A stretch of DNA of 64,000 bases from Fusibacter sp. 3D3 (GTDB lineage Bacteria > Bacillota > Clostridia > Peptostreptococcales > Acidaminobacteraceae), in contig NZ_BDHH01000003.1 in NCBI RefSeq assembly GCF_001748365.1, forward strand, positions 104,303-168,302. The letters run 5' to 3'. This document shows positions 35,939 through 42,869 of the stretch, one piece after another. The notes beneath the pieces were generated by a model, which saw only the letters and a list, made by a program, of their open reading frames with translations, was not told the DNA's origin and did no database searches. The position numbers and the translations under genes are program-made. Each line of letters opens with the position of its first letter. The stretch's first letter is position 1.

Positions 35939-38302
35939 ATGATTCTATTTACAAATCACAAATGGAATCGAATCATCAGCAAGATTACGTTGGTGGCATT
36001 TTTACTCATGACAATGAGTTCCTATGCGCCATCAAGTATGTCGTTTGCGGCATATAGTAAATCAAGCTCGAAGATTTCAAAAAGTACTCGAAGCAGCTAT
36101 GAAAAAGTATCGCGTAGCACAAGCAAGAGTACAAAAGAACCCAGTAAGGTGAGTAAACCAAGCAAACCGAGTAAGCCAAGCTACAGTAAGGCGAGCACAA
36201 GTAAAAGCACCTCAAGCAAACCCTCGGCAAGCAAATCCACGACAAAAGCCACCAGTAAACCATCAAGTAGTGGTGCAAAGTCGGCTTCAAGCAAGGTAAC
36301 CCGAGCAACAAGTGTGGTAAAGAAATCACCACCAGCACGCACGCCTTCAAAACCAGTGAGTAAAAGTTTTGCACAAAAGGCCAAGGAAACCATCAAAAGC
36401 ACAGTAAGTCGCGTAACAAGCACGGTGAAAAATACGGTATCAAAAGTCAATACATCTGTGAGAAACACGTATCAAAAAGCAACGAAAACAATATCAAGTA
36501 CGGCTAAAAAAGTCGTCAGTAATGTCACAAGTCGATTTAGCAGTTCGACAAAAAATGCAATCAAAACAGCGATAGGTAATACCACAAAGAAAATAGGTAA
36601 AATAGTAAGTAACACGACGAAATATGTAAATACAGCGGTAAAAAAAGTATCGAGTGTTGCCCAAAAAGCAACCCAATCTGTGGTGAATAAAACTTATAAA
36701 GCAACAAGAAGTGTGGCATCCAGTATCAAAGCATCATTTACAAAGCTGAAATCCACAGTAAGCACGGCAAAATCAAATGTGAGCAAATTTGGAGCAACCA
36801 TTAGATCGGGTGTAAGTTCATCATTAGATAAGATGAAGACCTCAGTCTCAAGGTTTGCACTCAAATCGCGGCAAACGGTGACAAGTTTTGCAAAAAACAC
36901 AAAAAGTATTGTCACAAAGAGTTATAATAGTGTTAAGCAATTTGGCAGTAATGTGGCTAAAAGCGTAAGCAGTCAAACCCAATCAGGGTTCTCAAAAGCA
37001 TTTAGTGGCATAAAGAGTTTTGGAAATAGCATCAGTAAAACAGCAAAGAGCTTTGGAAGCCAGTTTAAAAGTAAGGCAGAGAAGGCATTTAGTAGTGTAA
37101 AATCATTTGGAAGTAAGCTAAATTCAGGTGTGAAAAGTGCCTTTAGTACAGCTAAGAAGTTTGGCAGTAGTGTCATCGAGAGTACCAAGACACTTGGATC
37201 AAATGTTGTAAAAGGTGTCAAAACACTTGGTAGTCATATTGGCTCAGGCGTGAAAAGTGCCTTTAGTACAGCTAAGAAGTTTGGCAGTAGTGTCATCGAG
37301 AGCACCAAGACACTTGGATCAAATGTTGTAAAAGGTGTTAAAACACTAGGTAGTAATATTGGCTCAGGTGTGAAAAATACATTCAATAGTGTAAGGAACT
37401 TCGGAATAGGAGTTGCATCAGCTGTAAAAACGAATGTAGTTTCATTTGTAAAGAATAAGCTTCCATCAATTGTAGAGGGAACAAAAAATTATCTAGCAAA
37501 GTCATTGAATCAAATTATCAAAGGAAATTTCACTGATGATGTGACCTTATTAGGAACTGTAGGTCAAATTGCAATTGGCCTTTTAGGCGTAGATTTACCA
37601 GCAGATTTAAGAGATGTTGGTTATGACCTTACTCATTGGGAATGGTCATGGGGTCATGCAGGTCAAACGGCATTAGATGTTGTGGGACTAATTCCAGTAA
37701 TAGGCGCAGTAAAATGTGCAGATGAAGTAGGAACGGTAGTAAAAAACAGCGTAGATCCAATAAAAAATGCGATGAAATCGTTATCTGGTGCGGGATTAGA
37801 TGATGTAGCTAAGAAAAGTCCAATAATCGCTAGGTTTGATTTGCAAATGTTTGCTGGGAAAGAAATAAAGCAAATTGATGGTGTTTTTGAGGGTGGGACA
37901 GGAATAGGGAATGATGTATATGCAGGAGTCAAAGAAGCTTCAGAATTCCTCAAATCTCAAAATGTTCCACGAGAGTACAGAAAACAGATCCTCGAATCGT
38001 TTGACGTACGAACCATAAAAATGGAGACCGCTGGCGATGCAACATATGGTATTAGATTCTATGGTGGGGATGCTAAAGAAAAAGGTAGATACTTGTTTGA
38101 GACTTTTTCACCTACTACAAACAGAAACAATTTAGCATTGCCAAATCAGTGGAATTCCATGTCTGGATTACAACAATTTCAGGTTAAAAGCGGAACATCA
38201 ATGATTACAGGTAATGCAGCCCCTCAACTACAGCATGGTTCGCAGTATGTAGGAGGAGCTAAGCAATGGTATATTAACAGTTTGGAGGCGTTGTCAAAAT
38301 GA
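35939..38302 (+). CDS. secreted polymorphic-toxin-like protein
   Basis: A 787-aa protein. Residues about 17-38 form a signal peptide (ITLVAFLLMTMSS, cleavage near SFA). Residues 40-500 are a Ser/Thr/Lys/Ala-rich low-complexity stalk with repeats such as KKFGSSVIESTKTLGSNV. A pretoxin-like region follows (about 520-640: LLGTVGQIAIGLLGV, ALDVVGLIPVIGAV, then RFDLQMFAG). The last about 130 residues look like a separate globular toxin domain (RFYGG, KGRYL, NLALPNQWNSM, GGAKQWYI), possibly of the ART/TNT-like fold, not certain. An overlapping small gene follows, as for toxin-immunity pairs. AGGAGGAC precedes the ATG. Confidence 0.75.
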   Translation: MILFTNHKWNRIISKITLVAFLLMTMSSYAPSSMSFAAYSKSSSKISKSTRSSYEKVSRSTSKSTKEPSKVSKPSKPSKPSYSKASTSKSTSSKPSASKSTTKATSKPSSSGAKSASSKVTRATSVVKKSPPARTPSKPVSKSFAQKAKETIKSTVSRVTSTVKNTVSKVNTSVRNTYQKATKTISSTAKKVVSNVTSRFSSSTKNAIKTAIGNTTKKIGKIVSNTTKYVNTAVKKVSSVAQKATQSVVNKTYKATRSVASSIKASFTKLKSTVSTAKSNVSKFGATIRSGVSSSLDKMKTSVSRFALKSRQTVTSFAKNTKSIVTKSYNSVKQFGSNVAKSVSSQTQSGFSKAFSGIKSFGNSISKTAKSFGSQFKSKAEKAFSSVKSFGSKLNSGVKSAFSTAKKFGSSVIESTKTLGSNVVKGVKTLGSHIGSGVKSAFSTAKKFGSSVIESTKTLGSNVVKGVKTLGSNIGSGVKNTFNSVRNFGIGVASAVKTNVVSFVKNKLPSIVEGTKNYLAKSLNQIIKGNFTDDVTLLGTVGQIAIGLLGVDLPADLRDVGYDLTHWEWSWGHAGQTALDVVGLIPVIGAVKCADEVGTVVKNSVDPIKNAMKSLSGAGLDDVAKKSPIIARFDLQMFAGKEIKQIDGVFEGGTGIGNDVYAGVKEASEFLKSQNVPREYRKQILESFDVRTIKMETAGDATYGIRFYGGDAKEKGRYLFETFSPTTNRNNLALPNQWNSMSGLQQFQVKSGTSMITGNAAPQLQHGSQYVGGAKQWYINSLEALSK
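37131..37370 (+). repeat. two 120-bp tandem repeats in the toxin stalk
   Basis: 37131-37250 and 37251-37370 differ at only a handful of positions over 120 bp (40 codons). A more diverged version of the same motif precedes and follows. Recent duplication is the likely origin; copy number may vary between strains. Confidence 0.9.
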
Positions 38303-38574
38303 TAAGAGTGAAAGAGTTTGAAGATAAGTATATCGAATTAATTCAAACTGTTGAAAGCGAAATGGATTTAGTGAGAAAAGGTCTGAAAGATAAATCAAAT
38401 CAACAACTAAAAACTATAATTTTTGATTTGAATAAAATGAACAATATCAGGGATTCGAATCAATTTGTGCCAAGTTATCCAAGGTTCATTGTAGATTCTT
38501 GGGATTTCAGCGATTCGCTTGGTATTGAATTGCTAAAGTTCTACGAACTCTATAAGAAAATTAAAAATCGATAG
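38299..38574 (+). CDS. putative immunity protein
   Basis: A 91-aa cytosolic helical protein, no signal, overlapping the toxin stop by four bases (ATGA). A conserved-looking stretch FVPSYPRFIVDSWDFSDSLG is seen but no family is recognised. The size, overlap and position directly after a modular toxin domain are the usual signs of a cognate immunity gene; the assignment is by context only. Confidence 0.65.
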   Translation: MIRVKEFEDKYIELIQTVESEMDLVRKGLKDKSNQQLKTIIFDLNKMNNIRDSNQFVPSYPRFIVDSWDFSDSLGIELLKFYELYKKIKNR

Positions 38575-38589
38575 AGTCACAAGTTCGAA

Positions 38590-38619
38590 TTGACACGTAG
38601 ATATCACCTATGCTATGGC
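38590..38619 (+). promoter_or_regulatory. possible promoter of the structured RNA
   Basis: TTGACA (38590-38595), 18-bp spacer, TATGGC (38614-38619). The -35 is perfect, the -10 moderate. It begins 16 bases after the immunity stop. Confidence 0.45.
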
Positions 38620-38625
38620 TTTAAA

Positions 38626-39405
38626 TGGCGGTTGTTGAGCACTTCCGACCACCCATCTGATACACAACGGGTCATTTCGACCACGTCATAAGCATCTTAC
38701 AAACGTCGGCATTGCCGGCGTTTGTGCTTTGTCGCAGGCGCAAGGCGACCACGCGGCTTTATCCCGCACCGAAATAATATTCGAGCAGTCACTGGTTTTG
38801 CCCTAAAAAGGCGAAGTGGAACGCTCGCCAAATTCGCCCCAAACAGGCGGTTCTCATCCCCAGTGGTATCTTTACTCTACATGGGATGGGTAAACGCCAC
38901 ACAGGGCGAACGTGTGCGACAGATGGGCGAATAAACTCAGACGCCAGTAACGGCAATGTTTTAGTCTCTATCAGGTTGAATGGCTGCTCACAAAACAATC
39001 GGTCACAAAGCCCCAAATTCGGCTTTGATAATCCTCAATGGCATCCTTGCTCGGCTGAGGAATAGAAAGGGCGACACAGGGCGAACGTGGGGCATACAAA
39101 GGCAAGATAATCTCTTATCCTAGTGATGCCAATGGTTTAAGTTTAAAAACAGCATTACTTCTCAGCTAAAAGTTCTGCCCTCAATCATCTAGACTAAATG
39201 TCATTTCTGCTACCCCTCGGTTCATGGTGAACCCACCCTTGACGGTTATTTTTGTCTGTGGTAAACTGGGACGCAACTGGGGGATTTAAGGGGGGCGACG
39301 GTTTCTCCGAAATCCTAGCTGGACTGACCAGAACTAAATCAATAATTATCAATCAACAGCAGAGAAGAAAAAGGTTTTAATACTTTTCTTTCTCTGCTGT
39401 TATTA
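38626..39405 (+). ncRNA. candidate large structured noncoding RNA, about 780 nt
   Basis: A gene-free block clearly richer in G and C than its flanks and dense in helices: ACAAACGTCGGC/GCCGGCGTTTGT (38699-38725), GTCGC/GCGAC (38731-38749), GCGG/CCGC (38753-38767). A module occurs twice: TTCGCCC/GGGCGAA (38833-38839, 38904-38910) around GGCG/CGCC and CATCCC/GGGATG; and GCCCC/GGGGC (39010-39014, 39089-39093) around CTTT/AAAG and TCCTCA/TGAGGA. Both share ACACAGGGCGAACGTG. A promoter-like start and a closing hairpin frame it. Size and context recall OLE, GOLLD or ROOL RNAs, but I cannot match any known class. Strand is inferred from the promoter and U-rich hairpin arm. Confidence 0.55.
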
Positions 39406-39408
39406 TTT
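39355..39408 (+). terminator. hairpin closing the structured RNA region
   Basis: AACAGCAGAGAA (39355-39366) pairs perfectly with TTCTCTGCTGTT (39390-39401), extended inward by A-rich/U-rich pairs. The following tract (ATTATTT) is a weak T-run. Confidence 0.65.
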
Positions 39409-39419
39409 ATGAATCACAG

Positions 39420-39960
39420 TGTTTTCAACATTTTCCTCAAAGTTTGACTTGTAATCGAGTTGAACCAGAGTTAATATCACACACACGACTTCGAGATAGT
39501 TAAGCCTATTTCCAGAAGTTACCTGTTTCTGACAGGGCGTACTCTTGCTACGGGACTGGTTCTCCCAGACCCAATAATACTTACCCACCTAGTCCCGTAA
39601 AGAAGTGGGGGCACGAACAAAGTGAGTGACTTTTGCAAAACAAAAGTACTGACGTATCCCCTTGGTTGTCAGAGGATGTAATTCCAAGAGAGAGACTTAT
39701 CAGCCCCGGTTGTAATTCGGTTGCCAAAAGAGGACCCGACGAACAAGGGTGGCGCAAGCAGTTTTCGCGTAAGCGAAAATCTTGACAGGAGGAAAATGCA
39801 AATGAATAAGCGCAAGGAAGACCATATTTATGTTGACATAGACTTGCATAAAGAGTTGCACACCCCAACCGGAAGTAACTCCTGATTTGACAGAACAAAT
39901 GTAGCAAAATGAACGGATACAGTAAAGGCCAAGGGCGTTACTTCCCAAAAAAGTGTCGGA
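39420..39960 (+). mobile_element. IS110-type element remnant (left end plus transposase start)
   Basis: About 380 bases of structured noncoding DNA precede a truncated transposase start (39802-39885). Helices include CGGGACTGG/CTAGTCCCG (about 39550-39597), ACTTTTG/CAAAAGT (39629-39647) and TTTTCGC/GCGAAAA (39762-39779). In IS110 elements the noncoding end next to the transposase start encodes the bridge RNA, so this stretch may contain one. Boundaries are approximate; the rest of the element is gone. Confidence 0.5.
39802..39885 (+). pseudogene. truncated IS110-family transposase N-terminus
   Basis: Twenty-seven codons, MNKRKEDHIYVDIDLHKELH and seven more residues, then TGA. The pattern IYVxIDLHKxxHT is the start of IS110 transposases, whose first catalytic Asp lies in this DLHK motif. 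AGGAGG lies 9 bases before the ATG. The remaining about 370 residues are missing, so this is a fragment. Confidence 0.7.
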
Positions 39961-39987
39961 CACCGTTATCCTCTTATAAGCCAAAAT

Positions 39988-40033
39988 AAAACTCGGTGAG
40001 CTGCTCTAATTTTAGAGAACTACCGAGTTTTTT
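39988..40033. terminator. bidirectional terminator after the HEPN/MNT locus
   Basis: ACTCGGT (39991-39997) pairs with ACCGAGT (40022-40028), with an inner AGAG-type helix and T-runs. It matches the terminator at 25594-25637. Confidence 0.85.
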
Positions 40034-40063
40034 GATAATTACAAATAGGTTATATTTTTTAAA

Positions 40064-40277
40064 CTATGTGCTTCTGTGAAAAATAGTTTTAGCATATTGA
40101 TCAATATGCTGCCTCATGCTGTCGCTTGTTAGAGATTCATAATGAAGCACATCAAAATAATAGGGCAAAGGCAATTCTTCGTTGAGCTGGACGCTTAGCC
40201 GCTTTTTCGAGATTAGGGCAAGCTTTAATCGCATTAATAATCATATTGAGACTTTTGTCAGACAGTCCAAAATTCAT
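40064..40277 (-). pseudogene. MNT nucleotidyltransferase with internal deletion
   Basis: The start MNFGLSDKSLNMIINAIKAC matches minimal nucleotidyltransferases of HEPN/MNT pairs, and the end (SVQLNEELPLPYYFDVLHYE, then RSTstop) matches their C-terminus in another frame. The middle, including the GS...DxD catalytic motif, is deleted, and the remainder is frameshifted. The start overlaps the HEPN stop (ATGA). In active pairs MNT is the antitoxin that AMPylates the HEPN toxin; here it cannot function. Confidence 0.85.
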
Positions 40278-40672
40278 AATTGTTCACCTAAATAGTCAAA
40301 GACTTGTTTGATGGCTTCTGCATAAGACTCTTTTATCATTTTAACTGCAAACTCAAAGCGTTCTTCATCATAAGTGTATACCAAAAGATTTCGTTTTTCG
40401 AGCATGTCCATCCAAATGTCGCCCTCTTTTATAATTTCATAGTGAAAGGCTGATTTTATAACTTCTCTGGGAAAATTGGCAGGGACTTCTTTTGATTCAA
40501 GAAAATCTTTAAGTGTCTTCCATGAGAGTTCAAAAGTGTACTCAAATCTCTGAATTAAGCCTTCTTTTTCGAGTTTAGAGAGTTCCTCATATCGATCAAT
40601 AGCTTCCTTAAATTGTTTATATGCTTTGGTTAAATTCTCATAGCGCTGATGCCAGCGTATTTCTTTATCCAT
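40274..40672 (-). CDS. HEPN-domain protein of an HEPN/MNT pair, active site altered
   Basis: A 132-aa all-helical protein of the HI0074 (nucleotidyltransferase substrate-binding) family: RWHQRYENLTKAYKQFKEAI at the start, FEYTFELSWKTLKDFLE, REVIKSAF, and the motif MLEKRNLLVYTYDEE. HEPN RNase toxins carry RX4HXY at this point; here it is R-NLLV-YTY, with Tyr in place of the catalytic His. RNase activity is therefore probably lost, consistent with the broken MNT partner next door. AGAGGTAC precedes the ATG, with a perfect promoter upstream. Confidence 0.9.
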   Translation of the reverse strand: MDKEIRWHQRYENLTKAYKQFKEAIDRYEELSKLEKEGLIQRFEYTFELSWKTLKDFLESKEVPANFPREVIKSAFHYEIIKEGDIWMDMLEKRNLLVYTYDEERFEFAVKMIKESYAEAIKQVFDYLGEQL

Positions 40673-40707
40673 AGTTGTACCTCTTTGTTGTTTTATATCT
40701 TATAATG

Positions 40708-40736
40708 ATTATATTTCAGTGGTTATGGGATGTCAA
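40708..40736 (-). promoter_or_regulatory. promoter of the HEPN/MNT locus
   Basis: On the minus strand TTGACA (40736-40731), 17-bp spacer, TATAAT (40713-40708). The same sequence stands before the collapsed copy at 25791-25819. Confidence 0.88.
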
Positions 40737-40867
40737 ATAGCCTCTACATAAAATTAAATCTGAGAAAACCTAGATAAAGTGCATAACTCCCGATATAATG
40801 GTATAAAGACATTTAATGTCTTGAACTAGAAAATGAATTTTATAATGGAAACGGGAGGAGAATAACC

Positions 40868-41692
40868 GTGACGATAGAGTTTAAAGATACATTAAATACG
40901 GTGTTAAAAGATGATGATTTAGACATCTATGAAAAGATGTGTTTATTAATCTTACTCAATATGGAAGAAGATTCTAAACTGACTTCAGAAGTCCTTGGCA
41001 ATTATATGGGATGTTCTACTGTAAGGGCAAAGCTTGCCTTCGAGTCGCTTAACCAAAAGGGTTACTTAAAAGGGGAATCCGCTTATTACGAGGGCGAGTT
41101 TATTCAGCGCAGGGAGAGTAATATCATATCACCCAATAGAGAAGTGATCGAAGTGGGCGATATCAGAGAAGCTTTAAAAGTAGAGACTGAAGAGTTTTTA
41201 GAAGGCTTTTTTAAACCTCTATATGACGAGAATCAATCCACAGGAGCAGATGATTTCCAATCTATGGCAAAGTCCAATTTAAACAAAGTGCCACCTTCAA
41301 AGATTGATGAAGAAACTGAAAGACGTCAAAGGCTTGCAGCTTATTTAATGGGTAGTGATGAGTTTGTAGCCAGTGAATTAAAACCTTTTGTCAGTGTAAA
41401 AGAGACTAAACAATCTTTAGTAGACCAAGTGATAAGCCTGATCGAAGAAAAAATAAGCTTTAAGGAAGCGAATATTATACTCGGGTTTGCAAGCAATGAT
41501 CTTGAACTTATTAAGAGGAAGTATAAAATCGCAAAATTATCACAGATGTCAGATACCATCAGCGTCCTGATTAACGAATTACAGAAAAAAGATTCTGCGG
41601 TCATAAAAGCAGAAGAAGTGGAAATGGAAAGAAGCCAGATCAACACCAATCGCATCATGAAAATGCAAGCCTATAAAAATCAACAGAAATAA
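40868..41692 (+). CDS. winged-helix N-terminal cytosolic protein
   Basis: A 274-aa protein with a GTG start 8 bases after GGGAGGAG. Residues about 15-75 look like a winged helix-turn-helix (YEKMCLLILLNMEEDSKLT, STVRAKLAFESLNQKGYL) of the type found in replisome organisers and GntR-like regulators. The middle is low complexity and the C-terminal about 110 residues are helical with a coiled-coil tail (ELQKKDSAVIKAEEVEMERS). No specific family. It is followed by a lipoprotein and a two-component system on the same strand, possibly one transcript. Confidence 0.65.
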   Translation: MTIEFKDTLNTVLKDDDLDIYEKMCLLILLNMEEDSKLTSEVLGNYMGCSTVRAKLAFESLNQKGYLKGESAYYEGEFIQRRESNIISPNREVIEVGDIREALKVETEEFLEGFFKPLYDENQSTGADDFQSMAKSNLNKVPPSKIDEETERRQRLAAYLMGSDEFVASELKPFVSVKETKQSLVDQVISLIEEKISFKEANIILGFASNDLELIKRKYKIAKLSQMSDTISVLINELQKKDSAVIKAEEVEMERSQINTNRIMKMQAYKNQQK

Positions 41693-41713
41693 TGGAGAAA
41701 AATAGGGGTGAAG

Positions 41714-42187
41714 ATGAACGGAAAAAGTTTTAAACGCTTAAAGAGAATCTTTTTTTCTACAGTGGTCCTAGTAGCGCTTATAACGGGATGTGGTCAAGAA
41801 ACAGTCAAAACGAAGACCGTGACTCCAGAAGAAGTTGAAGAAACGCGCGTAGAGGAACCTGTTACTGAAGAACAACTTGATATTATATTAAAGAAGCTTC
41901 AATCGGATATGAGAGTCTTTGATGTCGTTGATTACCACGATGATATTTTCAACCAAATCAAATCAGAAGTAAGTGGTGGTGAGGATGACGATGCCTTAAA
42001 TGCAATCATAAATCCCATTGTTGAAAACTATATCCAAGAGGTTTTGGCCGATAAAATAAAGGTATCCTTAGGTGAAAATTATGCGGAGGCAGATTTTGAC
42101 TGGCTTTATACTCATGTAGAAATAAAATCACTTCAAAAATTGATCGTGGCTTACGAAAGAGAGTATATTAAGCATATTAAAAAGTAG
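41714..42187 (+). CDS. putative lipoprotein
   Basis: A 157-aa protein with signal peptide and lipobox LITGC, Cys at about 26. The mature part is acidic with helical C-terminus; no family recognised. The ATG at 41714 is preferred over GTG at 41708 because AGGGG spans the latter. It ends 10 bases before the response regulator, so it may be an accessory of that two-component system. Confidence 0.65.
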   Translation: MNGKSFKRLKRIFFSTVVLVALITGCGQETVKTKTVTPEEVEETRVEEPVTEEQLDIILKKLQSDMRVFDVVDYHDDIFNQIKSEVSGGEDDDALNAIINPIVENYIQEVLADKIKVSLGENYAEADFDWLYTHVEIKSLQKLIVAYEREYIKHIKK

Positions 42188-42197
42188 GTGATAGGAT

Positions 42198-42869
42198 ATG
42201 TATACCATAATGGTCGTGGAAGACGAAAGACGGCTCAGAGAGATAATCGTCAAATATTTTATAGCGGAGGGTTTTAAAGTGCTTGAAGCTGAAAATGGAC
42301 GAGCTGCAATTGAACTGGTGAAAATGGAATCTGTGGACGTGATTTTGATGGATGTTATGATGCCTGAACTCAATGGCTTTGAGGCTTGTAAGCAGATCAG
42401 GACCTTTTCGGATGCACTTGTCATCATGCTTACGGCAAGAGATGATGATGAAGATAAGATTAAGGGGTTCGACTGTGGTGCTGATGAATATGTGACTAAG
42501 CCCTTTAGCCCTAAAGTGCTTGTGGCACGAGTAAATGCACTCCTTAAGCGGCTAGGCAATAAAACAGAGGCTCAAGACTACATCCAAATTAGCGGTTTAA
42601 AAATTTATAAAGAAAATTATGAAGTTTATGATATGGGAAAAGAAGTTAAATTGAGTCCCAAAGAATACGATCTACTACTTTTGCTCGTTGAAAATAGAAA
42701 TGCAGTACTTACTCGTGAAACGATACTCAACAAGGTTTGGGGTTATGATTACTATGGGGATTACCGCACAGTGGACACTCATATTAAAAAACTGCGTAAA
42801 AAGTTGCCACATAGTAGTGATGCGATTAAAACAATTGTCAAACTTGGTTATAAATTTGAGGTGAAATAG
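42198..42869 (+). CDS. OmpR/PhoB-family response regulator
   Basis: A 223-aa transcription regulator. The receiver has the acidic pair VVEDERR, phospho-acceptor Asp in VILMDVMMPELNG (about residue 51), MLTARDD (Thr switch) and the Lys in YVTKPFSP. The C-terminal winged helix has LSPKEYDLLLLL, LTRETILNKVWGYDYYGDYRTVDTHIKKLRKK. It is immediately followed by its kinase with no gap. Target genes are unknown. Confidence 0.95.
   Translation: MYTIMVVEDERRLREIIVKYFIAEGFKVLEAENGRAAIELVKMESVDVILMDVMMPELNGFEACKQIRTFSDALVIMLTARDDDEDKIKGFDCGADEYVTKPFSPKVLVARVNALLKRLGNKTEAQDYIQISGLKIYKENYEVYDMGKEVKLSPKEYDLLLLLVENRNAVLTRETILNKVWGYDYYGDYRTVDTHIKKLRKKLPHSSDAIKTIVKLGYKFEVK

Noticed and set aside
36006-37221. 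Several open frames on the minus strand opposite the toxin stalk
   Set aside because: They mirror the repetitive Ser/Thr/Lys codons of the plus-strand gene, have no ribosome-binding sites and look like leucine/phenylalanine-rich shadows.
38722-39016. Short reading frames on both strands in the structured RNA block
   Set aside because: Arg/Pro-rich, no ribosome-binding sites, overlapping on opposite strands; better explained by GC-rich helices.
38590-39405. Group II intron, tmRNA or RNase P RNA
   Set aside because: A GTGCG is present but no domain V, no tmRNA ends and no RNase P conserved blocks were found.
38590-39405. Type III toxin-antitoxin (ToxIN) RNA repeats
   Set aside because: Units are about 175 nt and diverged rather than short perfect repeats, and no ToxN-like gene follows.
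39403-39984. Minus-strand frames over the IS110 remnant
   Set aside because: No ribosome-binding site or protein-like pattern; the plus strand carries the recognisable transposase start.
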